From: Ophiocordyceps camponoti-saundersi (nom. inval.)
Lineage: Eukaryota > Ascomycota > Sordariomycetes > Hypocreales > Ophiocordycipitaceae
NCBI GenBank assembly: GCA_003339415.1
Contig: PDHQ01000193.1
Location: 1 to 64,000 of the forward strand
Length of the DNA: 64,000 nt
Reading direction: 5' to 3'
The notes below the pieces were generated by a model. It saw nothing but the letters and a program-made list of their open reading frames with translations, did no database searches and was not told the origin of the DNA. Positions 49,973 through 63,060 of this stretch are shown piece after piece. The translations under genes and the position numbers were made by a program. Numbering within the stretch: the first letter of the stretch is position 1; every line of letters begins with the position of its first letter.

Positions 49973-52900
49973 ACTAGTAGTAATTCTACGTTTTACTAAC
50001 TTATAGATTTTTAGCTATTAAAATAATAAGTTAGACCCGAAATATTTTTTTATTAATAAAACTTTATAAGCGTAGATTTTTAGCTTAGAAGAAAGCTTTA
50101 CTACGTTTATTACTTAACCCTAGCTATATACTATTTCTTTACCCCTAAACTCCTTAAAATAATTAAGGAAGAAGTTATAGCTAGGAAAGAAAAAGCTTAT
50201 ACTTTTAATACTTATAAAATAATAAAGAAACCTTACCCTTTTAAAAGTAAATTTCCTCTTTTATAATATAGGGAAATAAAGCTAGTTTAAAAATATTTAC
50301 TATATTAAGATAATCCCTAAGAAACTAAGTTACTTACTATAATCGAATTTTTCCTAACTAATTTAAATATTATAATAAACTATAATTAACTATTTAAATA
50401 AGTAAATTAATTAAGGTATATATTTAATAATATCCCTTACTTATTTAAAATTCCCTTAGAAAATTAGCTACCTCTTATTTAAAAATACTTTTAAATTATA
50501 AGTAATACCGAAAAAATAAATAAGCTACTTACTTTATTAAAAAAAAGTAAGGAAAATATTAAAGTCCCCTTTTAGGAAGAAAGTAAGGAGGAAACCTCCT
50601 CTTAAGATAAAAGTAAAAAAGCTTTTACGCTATAAAAATCCTCTCTAAAAAGAGAATTATCTGCCCTAAGGAAGAATACCTCGAAAAGGTAATATTTCCT
50701 AAATCCTCCTATAATATCTTTTAAATCTAAAAAACCTCTTTTACTTTCCGCGAAAAAGGAAAAAATAATATAAATAGTTAATAATATACTTTACTCTTAT
50801 AATATTATACCTTAAAACTTAGATTACCTTAGATATATTAACTTAAACGATAATTTATAATTATATAATTAATTAAACTTATAAAAACTATTTAAATAAT
50901 AAGTTAAGTTATAAGCTAAAAATATTAGATAGTTTAAGCTTACTAGTATTTTTAATATTATTTTTAATTAGATTAAAAAAACTAATTAAATTATTATTTA
51001 CTAAAATATTAACTAATTTATAAACGCTTTAAAATAAGTTACCGCTTAAAGTAAAGATTATATAAATAAACTTATATAACTTATTCCCTCTTTTCTCCGG
51101 GGTTATATTATAGAGTAATATTCTAAAAATCTTAACCCCTAAATTAGATTAGAATTTACTTTTCTTAGTTTAGGAATCTAAAGATAAGTAAAAGCTTTTT
51201 AGAAAAAGTTTACTATTTAACTTAATATTATTACTTTTACTATATAAAAATAAAACTTTATATTTTAAAATATACTTACTAGAAAGGATTTTTAATTATA
51301 AATATCTAAAATAAAAAAAATAACTTAAGTAGCTTTTTATCCTAAATAATCTATATTAATAATTATCTTTTCCTAACTTAATATCTTTTTTTAAGAAACT
51401 TTCTAATAGCTAACTAGTAAAGATACCTTAGATAACTAAGTATATAAATATAAATAACTTATTCTAAACTTTTAAACTAAGCTAACTAAAAATACTTAAA
51501 GTAATCTATAAAATAACGCTACTTAGTATATAGCTTTAGGTAAGTTACCTTAATATAAATATAAGGTAAATAATTCTAAGGAGAAATCCTTATAAAATTT
51601 AAATTACTAATTAGATTATAAATTAAATAACTTCCCTAAAAAGCTAATAGATAATACCCGGAAACCTTTTAATAAGAATATTAAGTTTAAAGTAAAAATA
51701 AAATAGCTTTTCTTAAAGAAAAACGGAGAAAGCTTAAAAGGTAATCTTATTTTTATTAATCTTACTTATAAACTTACCGAATAAAATCCTAATACTAATA
51801 AAGTTTTTATAATTTTTTCTAAAATATATAATATAATTTTTAATATCTTAGAATACGATTTAGATAATAAAACTAACTTATTTAAATTATCTAAAGCTAA
51901 AAAAGATAAGTAACTAGTTAATAACTTATATTATCTTATTTTAAATTTTAAGAAATATAAAATAAAACCTCTTAATATTATTAGAGACCTTTTTTCTAAA
52001 AACCTTCTTATTATCGAAGCTACTCCTTAGATAACTAATTTTCTTTTAAAATAAGTTTCCCGTTTTTCCTATACGAAGATTTTAGTATTTAGTAAAAATA
52101 AACTATCTAACGTTATAAAAATATATATCGATATTAAAGTAAATAAATCCCTTATTAGGAAAAACTTACTTAATAAGTTTAATAATATTAATTATAATCT
52201 AATAATAATTTAAGGCTTAAATAATATTAGAGTAGCCTTAACTTATAATTAAGCTACTTTTACTTTATATATCGTTAGTAAAATCGACGGTAAGTTTTAT
52301 ATTAGTAAGTTTAAAGCTAGCGCTTAAGTTATTAAGTATTTTCTTATTAAAGTTTTATTAAGATAAAGATTCTCGATTTTTTATAAAATCGATATTCTTA
52401 ACTTTTAATAAGAGCTTTAGATTTAACTTTATAAAGGAATACGTATCGAATACTATTTTACTTATAAAAAACTAGCTATTTATAAATATATAATAGCCGC
52501 TTTAATAATAATAATCCCTCCTTTTTTAATAAGTATAATTTTAATATTAATTAGAGATCCTCTTAAAAATTATAACCTTATCTTTTTCCTTAACTTTTAT
52601 TTCCTTTTAGGTTTAATTATTTATAATTACTTTTATTTAACTATTTTTAACTTAAGTAATAAACTAATCTTTTTTAAATAAAAAGAAAAGGTTAGTATTA
52701 TATTAGATTTTAATAATTAATTTTCTTTTATAATCTTTTAATAAATTACTAAGAAAAACTCCTTAAATAATTTTAATAAATATTTAACGCTAAATTCTTT
52801 TTTAAACTAAATAATATTATCTAATAAAACTAATACTAACTTACCTCTTATTAATATCTTAGATTTAAATTAACCTTATTAGTTAAGTATTTTTAAAATA
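49973..52900 (+). pseudogene. Family B copy B gag-like region (RIP-degraded)
   Basis: About 2.9 kb lies between the 5' LTR and the recognisable reverse transcriptase. By position it should hold gag and protease. I found no zinc knuckle or protease motif that I would stand by. Confidence 0.4.
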
Positions 52901-55900
52901 CCCGATATCCCGGAAATCTAAGGAGAATATAGCGTTAAAATCTATATATTAAATCCTTAATTATTTAGAAAAGTAAAATAATTTTATAATTCCCTTCCGA
53001 AATTTTAGGAAGATATTAAACTAATTAATTTACCCCCTAAGCGGTATCTAAAAATCCCTTTTATTAATAATTAATATAAGAAGAAACTTAATTTATATCC
53101 TTATTTACTAAATAAACCTAATTAGGATTTCCTTAATAAAAAGTATAACGATATATATTTATAAGGTAAAATAAAATAAGCGCTTAAAGCTTTACTTTTC
53201 GCTAGCTTATATTTTATTATTTAAAAAAAAAGTAAACTATATATTATTAATAACTTATAAGCTTTAAATAATATAGCTATTTCTAATATATATTTAATAC
53301 CTCTCCCTTAAGATATAATTTATAAGTTAGTAGGTAAAAAAGTTATTTTTACTATTAATACTTAAAGCTTTTTTTATTAGTTTTTTATTTATTTAAATTA
53401 TTAAAAGTAGTTTATAATTATTTCCTACCGTAGATTAAAGAAAGCTATAATCGCTTTTATAAAGTATAAAAATTCTCTTACTTATATATAAAGATTTATC
53501 GATTATATTCTCTAATTATATAAAATATACGCTACCGGATATATTAATAATATAATAATCTTCTCCGATATTTTAAATAATTATATTAAATATTTAACTA
53601 TAATATTTAATCTTTTTATTAATATAAATTTTTCCCTTTTTACTTTTAAATTATTCTTTTATTACTTATTTATAGAAATATTAAAATATTATATTAATAG
53701 ATTTATATTAATAAATACTTAATTTTAAGTAAAAGCTTTATAAGATATTAAGTTTCTTAATACCTTATAATATCTTAAATAATAAATTAAATTAGTTAAA
53801 TAAATAAGATATTTTATTCTCTATTTTACGTAATAAATTAACTTTTTTTAGAAATATAAAATAATAATATTTTAAGAAAAATAGGAAAATAAAATACTTA
53901 TTACTAAACCGAAAAAAAATACTTTTACCTCTTAATTTAAAATTATCTTAATAAAGAAAAAAACTAATTATTTTAATAATATTATTAATATTTTTTATAA
54001 TAATATTACTTTTAGTTAATTTTTTCCTAATTATTAACTTTTTTTATAAATTAATATTTTCTAAAAAAATAATTTTATAGCTTATTTTTTTTATATTAAT
54101 AATAAAAAATCTTAGAAACTATTTTTAGCTCCGCTTTAATAATTTATTAAACTTATTTATTATCTTAATTATATTTTTAAATTAGCTAAAATTAAATATT
54201 AGCTAACTAAACTTAAGATTTTTTATTTAATATAAGCTTATTATAAACTCTAAACTTATTTAATTAAAACTTAAAAACTAAAAATTATAATTTTTATAAA
54301 TTATATTATAATTTTAGTAATTATAAAATAAACTTTTTTTTTTACTATTAATATAAGGAGTAATAATTACTTTACTTTTATTTCTTAGTTTTTAAGTTAA
54401 TACCTTTTTAAAATTCGATATATCTTAGGTATTTTTAATATTTTTATAAATTCTTTTTTACGCTTTCTCTTAAAAATAATCTTAGAGAAAAGATAAAAAA
54501 AACTTAAGGATATCTAAAAAGATTATATTAACTAAAACTATATATTTATTTCCTTAAAAGCTATTCTTAATAATACTTTTTAATATAAGATTTCCGAAAA
54601 ATATCTTCTTAATATATAATAATTCGAAATCTTAAAATAACTTAAAGATAAAAACTTTTAGGAAAAATTTATTTTTATTTAAATAAATAGCTTATTATAT
54701 TTCGAAAATATTAATAGTTAACGATAATTTTATATTCTTAAAAATTACGCTAAAAAAATTATTTTTAAATATTATTTTTATAAATTTTATATTAATTAAA
54801 AATATATATAAGCTAAACTTTTCTTTAATTTTATTATTTCTTAACTAAAAAAAAAAATTAACGATTTTATAAATAAATATAATATTTATAAATATAATTA
54901 AACTAATAAATAGCTTTCTTTTAGGGAAATAGTTCTAATTTATTTCTTAGTAATTTTTTTTTATATAATTATAATAAACTTTATTATTAGACTTTTTTTA
55001 ATCTTTTTAAAAAACTTACTTTAATCTAAATTTAAAAAAAAGTTTTATAATACTTTTTTTATTATTACTAATAAATTCTTAAAAATATATATTTTAACTT
55101 TTAAATATAATTATTTTACCGCTAAAAAATAAGCTTAGCGGTTATATTATAAGCTTATCTATTATAACTAAAAACTCCTAAAATAAATTATTTTTAATTA
55201 AGATTTAAAATTTATATTTAAGCTTTAAAAAATTTTATAATTTACTTTTAATATTAAACTTTTAATATTAATTATATATTACTTATAAACTAATAATTTA
55301 TCTAAAAAATAAAATTAAATAGTTAAAATTACTTTTAGATTCTTTACTATTAATTTCCTAATAAAGCGATAAATTAACGCCTTATTAGCTTTTTAGTTTT
55401 CTCTTAATAACTCCTTTTTCTTAATTATTAAAATTACGCTAAGTAAGTTACTTATTAAATTCTAAATAAATAATAATTTTTATTATCTAAATAATTAAGC
55501 TTCTCCTAAATTCTAAAAAATATTAAAAGATAAGGTAGTTATCTTTATCGCTTACGCTTAAGCTATAATAAAATAACGTTATAATAAGAAATATTAGAAG
55601 CTTAAGTTTAAGCTTAGCGATTAGGTTTAGCTAAAACTTAGGAAAAAATATTCTATTTTTAATAGATAAGTAACGAAGTTTTCGGAACGGTAAACTAAGC
55701 CTTTTTATATAATTAAATAAATTAGCTATCTAACTTATTAACTAAATCTCGATAATTTTATAAATATCTATTTTATTATATTAATTATATAACTTTAATT
55801 AGCTAACGCTTTAAAAAAATAACTTAGCTTTAAGCTTAATATTAATAATTATAAAATTAAATAAATTCTTAATAAGAGAAAAGTTAAAAAAAGATAAGGT

Positions 55901-56130
55901 ATTATTTAAATAAAGTATCTTATATATTAGAAAAGATATCTAAATAATAATAATTAGTAAATAGCTAAAAAGGACTTCTAATAAAAAGAAATAATTAAAG
56001 AATTCGAAAAAGAAAAAAATAAGTTAGAAGCTTAGCTAAATATTACTAAGAAAAAATATATAAATACTTTTAAAAAATACTAGCTATTAGAATAAGGTAA
56101 ATAAGTTACTTAGTAATAAACGCGTAAAAT
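52900..56130 (+). pseudogene. Family B copy B pol: RT, RNase H, integrase, chromodomain (RIP-degraded)
   Basis: The reverse transcriptase spans about 52,960-53,780. Its finger and palm blocks include T-I-N-T then S-F-F-Y, and the active site Y-I-N-N-I-I-I-F-S is at 53,540-53,566, both Asp now Asn. The F-F-Y-Q-F block marks a particular fungal gypsy lineage that has F-F-Y-Q-W at this site. The integrase core at about 55,105-55,320 has D-L-K-F and I-K-L-L blocks. The chromodomain at about 55,845-56,015 has I-L-N-K-R-K-V-K, Y-L-I-Y and E-I-I-K-E-F. All stops are TAA or TAG. Confidence 0.82.
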
Positions 56131-56164
56131 TACTAGGAAATAATAAACTTAACGCGTTATTATT

Positions 56165-56350
56165 TATATTAGATTTCCTTTTATTTTCTTACTTTTTTCT
56201 TTCTTACTTTTTCTCTTTTTTATTTATTTTTTATTATCCCCCTTTATATCTCCTATCTTTATTATATTTTTCTAATATATTATATTTATTTTTTTTATAA
56301 TTATTTCTTTTTATTTTCTAATTTTATTATTTTTTTTTATTTTTCCCTTC
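56165..56350 (+). repeat. Pyrimidine-rich tract downstream of pol
   Basis: About 190 bp of almost pure T and C, just after the chromodomain. It separates pol from the unexplained 3' region. Mirror of 39,248-39,433. Confidence 0.7.
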
Positions 56351-58953
56351 TTTTATATTTAAGATTAATCCGCTTTATAATAATCCTTATTATTCTTATA
56401 ATAAAATATACCGTAAGCTATTTTACGAATAGCTAATTTATACTCCCTTAGTACTTATATTCGAAAGCTTTAAAAAAGCTATTTAGCTATTTAAAAACCT
56501 TACTAAACTTTAATATTCGTTTAAATTACTTACTTATAAATTTAATAACTAGAAATCGAATAACCGTATAATATTCGTTACTTAGAAATAAGTATTTTAA
56601 GAAAAAAGCTATAATCTATTTTTTAGTAAATTAAATAGTTATATTTATTATATTAACCGAAAAGTAAAAAGATAAGCTAATAGCGAAAAACTCTTTAATA
56701 ACGAAGATTATAATTCTAAGTATTTACTTTTAAATAATAAATATTTTAGCTCCGATTACTCTTTACCTAAAGTTTCCGAGATTATAGCGCTTAAATATTT
56801 TACTTAATAAACTATTATAGTATTTTCCTTTACTATTAGCTTTACTTTTAAAATATTAGCTATTTTATTAAAAAGCTATACTTATCTTACGCTATTATAC
56901 TCCCTTACTAATATTAAAAGGAATATTTTTCTATAATTTAAATAACTTAGAAAGAACTATTACGGCGCGTACGCGCTATTAGAAATTATAAAAAATTATA
57001 TTAAAAGCTTAGTTAATAAGTAAGTTTACTAAGACTTTAAAAAATTAAAAGAGATTAAAAAAATTCTAGCTATTATCTCTTATACTAACTACCTTAAAAA
57101 AATAAAAAGAATAATATTAATAGCTATAGAAAAAAAGACTAAGGTTAAGGGAGTAGCTCTTATTTTTAGTAAATCCTTAATAAGGCGTTTTATTACTTTT
57201 TTTACTTTAACTTAATAAAGCGTTTTTAGAACCCCTAATAAGTAAACTTATTCCGCCTTTTAGTAACTTATAACTCCTATAACCGTTTTTAAAATTACTA
57301 TTTAATTTTAAGAAATTCTAAAAGCTAAAAATATTAAAAAAGCTAATAATAACTTTTTAGTAACTTATTATAATAGTTTAATTTAAGTTATTAAATACTT
57401 TTTTACTTTTTTCGTAATATATTATAATAAGTAAGCTTTAATATTTTAAAATATAAATATCGCTTTAATTTAAGTAACTTATTTTAATAAATACCTCGCT
57501 AAATATAATATTTCCCTTAGCTTAAGTTATATAGCGAAGATATTTAGTATTAGTAATAAATAAATTATTAATTTCCTTATTTTTATACTTATCTTACTTA
57601 ATACTCCTATTCTTAAGAATATATCGCTCGATATCGATAAGGTTACTATATTTATTAATAAGAAGTCCGTATTAAATAATTCTAATAAGATTTTAGAGTT
57701 TTACGAAAAAAACTATTAAGATTTATATATTTATATAAGAGAATAAACGTATTTACTTAGCGAAGGTATTATTATATTATTTCTAGCTATTATTATTAAT
57801 TATATACTCTTTTTAGCTTAGAGCGATATTATTAAAAATAAAATAACTTTAAATTTTAATAATATTTTAATTTTTAATATTTTAAATTTAGTTAAGATAG
57901 CTCTTAATAATATTACTAAAAAGTTATATAATTAAATAGGTAGCTTAGTTAAACCTTTTAATAATATTAAATATATTACGATTATTAAATTTATTAATAT
58001 AAACTTTTTCGTTAATATAATAATAAACTAAAATATTCCTTAGCTCTCTATACCGTATTAGTATAAACTATAGTAAAAAATATATTAATAACGCGCTTTA
58101 TACTAAGAGTATACGTTATACTATTTAACTATTAATATATAATAGTTTTTATATTTATTTTACTATTAATAAGTAATAGATTTTTAAGTTATTTAACTAT
58201 TAATAAGTAATAACTATTATATTTACTAAGCTTAAGTAAAAACTTTATAAATTAATATACTTTTAATATTATTTTTTAATATCTTTACGATATAATATTA
58301 ATTATATATTATTTATCTTATACTCTATATATTATAAATAAAGAAAGAATATCGGCTATAATAAGAAAGCTATATAAAGCTTATTTACTATAAATTACTT
58401 ATAATATACGCTTAAGGATAAGTATAACTATCTATAATATAATTAACCTTATTATTATTTATAATATTTTAAACGCCTCCGTCTTTATAAAGTATACTAT
58501 ACTTAAAGCTATAAATTATATCTTTTACGCTAGTTACGGTAAAATTATCCGTATTCGCTTTTATATTATTATAAACGCTAGTTTATATAATAAAAATAGT
58601 AAGATATTTTCCTTTATTCTATTCCTTTAGTTTGCTATTATATTATATTCTTATTATTCCTATTTTTCTTTCTTAGTATTACGATACCCTTTACCGTAAT
58701 ATATATTCTTCTATATATATCTAATATATATTATAATTCTCCTTTATTATTCTTATCTTATTTTTTTATTTTTTTCCTACTTTATATAAATTAATTTACT
58801 TCTCTATATATAGATCCTTAATAATATTTCTTAATTTATAAATAGATATAGTTATTAAAGTTAATATAAAAAAAGCTTTCGAATATAATAATAATTTCTA
58901 AAGTAAAATAAGGAGTTAATAAAGCTATTAGAATTCTTTTCCGGCCCGGGGAG
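56351..58953 (+). other. Unexplained 2.6-kb region between pol and the 3' LTR
   Basis: Ordinary Ty3/gypsy elements have little sequence here. In the sense direction a frame from about 57,040 to 58,270 is comparatively open, broken by TAA and TAG only; the stretch at about 57,560-57,720 is stop-free. It may be a decayed extra gene. No homology is recognised. Copy A carries the same region at 36,645-39,247 with no length change. Confidence 0.45.
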
Positions 58954-59558
58954 TTAATACGGAACGTATAATAATACCCCTATAAATCGCCTAACCTCTT
59001 ATAATATTTTCCTAAGATTTCCTAGGATTTCCCGCCTTAGGATTTTACTTAGATTTCCCCTAGAAACTTTATTACCTTTATACTTAGGAAATTACTAGGA
59101 TTTCCTCTTAGGATTTCTTTATAATAACTCTTAGGATTTTACTAAGATTTCTAGTAAGATTTAGTATTAAAATATACCTCTAAAAATCTCTAGATTTTAC
59201 TAAGAAATCCTTATATATTAGGAAATTACCGCGTACTAGGAAATCTCTATTTTATTAATATACTCGGAAATTACCGTAAAATCCCCTTAAGTAAATACTT
59301 TTAAGATTATATTAAGAAATCTTCCTTAAGCTCCTAGCTATATAATTAGCTTAATATTCCTTTAAGTAATAATTTAGATTCTTTTATAGTTACTATTTTA
59401 ATTTTTAAAAGACTCTTACTTATACTTATACCTTTTATAATAGCTATTCTATAATTTTACGATTAGTAGCTAGCCCGTCTCTCTTTCTTATATACTATAT
59501 TTAGTAGCTAGCTTAGTATATATAACTACTAGTAAATTATATATATAAGCGTATATTA
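58954..59558 (+). repeat. Family B LTR, 3' LTR of copy B (605 bp)
   Basis: Direct repeat of 49,369-49,972, starting TAATACGGAACG, closer to the presumed original than the 5' copy. Followed by ATAAT at 59,559-59,563. Confidence 0.92.
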
Positions 59559-59563
59559 ATAAT

Positions 59564-62500
59564 AAACGCTATTTCTTATCGATTTACTTTACGGAAAAGC
59601 TATTTTCCTATTAAGCGTAGTTATAATATTATTCGCAGATAAGCTTAGTAGATTAATAGATACTACTAAAGTTATTACCGGGCTACTCTATTTCTCGCTA
59701 CTTGTTAATATCTTGCTACTATTATTACTACTAGTTCTATATCGCAAAGCACCCTGCACTTAGAAAGTATTTAAATACTAAGTAGTTACTAAGCTTTTAT
59801 ATATACTTCGTATAGAGGAACCCGAATACCCTTACTATTTTAACTAAGTTTGTTAAATATTATTCGCATAATTAAGTAATATTTATATTATTATAAAGTA
59901 AGCTGTTTAAAGCTAGCTTATAGTTATCGTAAAGGCGGAAAATATATTAAGACTTCGTATAAATAAAAGATATAGTCTTTTAGGCAGCTATTTCTAGCGA
60001 TTACTTTATTATATAATTAGGTACTATTAACTAGGTAATAGTACTCTATTTAGTATCTTATAAGCTTTAAGCGTGTAATTTCCTCTTACTAACTATATAA
60101 AAATATATTTTAATAACCTTTTTTAAGGAGATATAAAAATTTAGATTAATCGATCTATCTTAGCTACTTTATATTTTATATTTAATATATATAAGTATAA
60201 TATATATAGTCTGTTAATATATATAATTTTTAGTAGCTTAAGCTAATAAGTTAGTATCTTATTCCGAATTAGTATTAGAGTTTTTAGTAAGATATCTAAT
60301 TACTCTAACTGCCGAGAATTATTATACGGATATAGTATATATATAGCGATATTTTACTAAAGTTATAGAGCGACACCGACGCTATAAAGCTACTATATTA
60401 AAGTAATATATAAGACTAATTCGGGCCCTAACTATGCGAATCCCGGGCTATAATTTATACTTACTAAGAGTTCCGGTTTACTAATTAACTTATAAATACT
60501 AATTCTATAATTATTACGTAAAACTATTATACCGTTATTAAGGGCTAGAACTATGTCTAATTTGCAACCGGGTTAACGAATAAAGTATTAATATTAATTT
60601 ATTAACTATAAGGATTCGGATACTAGCCTTTTTTAGCTCCACCGCGTTAACTTTAAGGTTTCTCTCTAATATAAGAAATTTATTATTTAGGCACCTCGAA
60701 GACTATTTTAACCTTATTATTAGTTTAGAATCAGGTTCGTATATCGTGCTTCGCACCTTAATATATCTAACTATAAGCAGCTGCCGCTATTATAGTAGAT
60801 TATTTTAGCTACGGATTATCTCTTCCCGCCTATTTACGGAAGCTTAATTAGATAGCTTAGAAAAAGCACTTTCCCTAGTAAGTAATAGTAACTTTACTAA
60901 ACGCTTAACCTCGTCTTATAATTCTAAATAAGAACTAAGTTTTAACTAACTACGGTATTCGCTAAATAATAGGTTATTTTCGCGTTAAAAGCGAACTATC
61001 CTTCTTATATAAACAGCGTAAAAGTAACGCTAAACTGTTAATTATATAGCTAGGAGCCTCTAAATATAAGGCTATTTAGAGCTAGCGCTATTAGCTTAGT
61101 ATAGAATATAACGGAGGCCGCTTTAGTAATATAAGAACTCTAATAGGAAAGCTGCTTACCTTACTATTTTACGTTTACCTTTAACAGCCGCCTTTATTTA
61201 ATAAACTATACTTATTTCTTTACGAGCTAGAAATAAGCTATTACCTACTTATAAGATACTATTTAAATATAGTTACTCGAGCACTATTAGAGTATTAAGT
61301 CTAACTTTATTATACTACTTTAGGTAATATAGTTTAATTAGTTATATATAACTAGTTAGCTTAGAGGAATATTATATTTAGCTACTATCTTAGGCGGGAT
61401 ATATAGATTAAGGCTTTAATACTAAGCTTCTAAGTTAAAGTAAAGATTAATAATACTACCGAGCTAGGAAACGCTAAGGATATCGGCAACTTGCCCTATA
61501 TACTTATTAATTTTATAAGTAAGAAGTAAGTAGCTACGCCTAATAATATAGATAAATAATATAAGTTAGCTATAACGGATATTAGATTAAGATATTAGTT
61601 AGCTAAATTACCGTATAAGGACTTCGTTACTAAACTAGATAACTAAATTAATAAAGTAGAGAGGCTACTAAAAGAGTAGAAATAATTATAATATTAAAAA
61701 AAAACTTAATAACCCTTACTACTAACTATATATTATCTAGTTTAAAGTAATACCCCTTACTAATATAAATATAATACTCTCCTAATATAAAGACTTATAT
61801 AAGGAGAAATAAGGACCGTTATCTTATAACCTAGTTATAATTTTACGTCGCTTTACTTCCTATCTTAGAGCAAGTCTTCGCTTTTTTATACTGTTAGCTA
61901 TATTACTAGGCACCGCTCTCTTCCTTAAGCTGCTATTAATCTAACCACCGTCCCACCTCCTTAGATTACCGACTAATTCGTCGGCTATACTAGCTTCGGG
62001 CGCCTAACTATTAGTTTACTTTCTATTAAATACCGGCTCTAAGGTGTTTTATATTAACCGAACGAAATATAGCTTAGGAGTATATTATATAAATATAAGG
62101 TTACGTTAATCCGGGCTATATTATAGAGACGGAATAGGATGTTCGCTAACTTTACGTTAAGCTACTTTTAGGCGAGTACTGCTTCCTAATTCTACGGCCG
62201 GGGTTCGATTCGAGTCTAAGGGCGACCCGCTAAGGATAGATGCTAGTATCTTAATTATAATACGGTCGCTATTATTATAGTCGCCGATACTAGGCGGTAT
62301 TAGGCAGCTTTCTAGGGAAAAGGACCGGGCTAAGCTGCTATAGCGATCGGCAACTATATCGAAATTATCTAGTTTAAGTAAGTTATAGGGCCTAAGATTT
62401 AATAAGCTAATTATTTAATAGAACTTAGGCTAGGATATAGCGCTATAGGAGATATAGCCTTAAGCTTAACTATCTTCGGGGAGAATAAGAATAGTAACTT

Positions 62501-63060
62501 TAGGGCGTAATATCTTAAATAAGGTATTTCCTTTCTTAAAAAGGCCCTATATTTAAATATTAAATATACGGCTAGATATCGTAAAGGCTTGCTAAGTTTA
62601 AGAATATAAAATCTTTTTTTAAGATATTTTATTAATATTAACAGCTTAATAAGAGTATTCTTTTTAATTTTATATCGAGAGCCGTGAATTCTATCCGATC
62701 GCTAATTAGGGGCTATATTTAGTCCTTAAACTTAATATAAAAGCTACTAAGCAATGTTAATCTTCGCAAGCGCTATATTACTAACTCTTATTAGCTACGC
62801 TTACCTATAGTATTTATTAGACTATTAGGGCTTTATTTGCTAATTTAAATAGATCTAAAAGAGGAAATATAGTAAACGGAGAATAGAAAATACTTTATAG
62901 TCCCTAGAGCGCTTAGCCTCTCTAGCTAAATTACGGTCTAAATATACTATCTAGTTAATAAAAACTTTACTAGCCGTTATTTTTAAAGCTTTTACTTAAG
63001 TTAGACGCTATAACCTAAGCTATAAAGCTTAAAGCGATAAAGGCTTATATTATAACCTAG
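59564..63060 (+). other. RIP-degraded region with decayed coding frames, unknown
   Basis: C and G content is higher than in the element interiors and forward frames are fairly open. One, at about 60,368-60,880, has few stops and includes L-C-L-I-C-N-R-V-N-E, a possible Cys pair. The segment 59,683-59,790 in another frame begins with a hydrophobic Leu-rich run like a signal anchor. The part 61,700-62,700 shows no convincing frame. These look like former genes rather than known elements, but I cannot name them. Confidence 0.4.

Larger units (their letters stand above)
49369..59558 (+). mobile_element. Large Ty3/gypsy chromovirus, family B copy B, plus strand
   Basis: A 10,190-bp element with LTRs of 604 and 605 bp in direct orientation and a 5-bp target duplication. 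The interior order is gag-like region, reverse transcriptase, RNase H, integrase and chromodomain, followed by 2.8 kb of further sequence before the 3' LTR. At about 10.2 kb it is well above the 5-7 kb usual for Ty3/gypsy elements. It is heavily RIPped. Together with copy A it forms a giant inverted repeat. Confidence 0.92.

Noticed and set aside
62185..62215. tRNA T-arm-like GGGTTCGATTCGAGTC
   Set aside because: The flanking bases do not form the T stem, and no acceptor, D or anticodon arm can be drawn around it.
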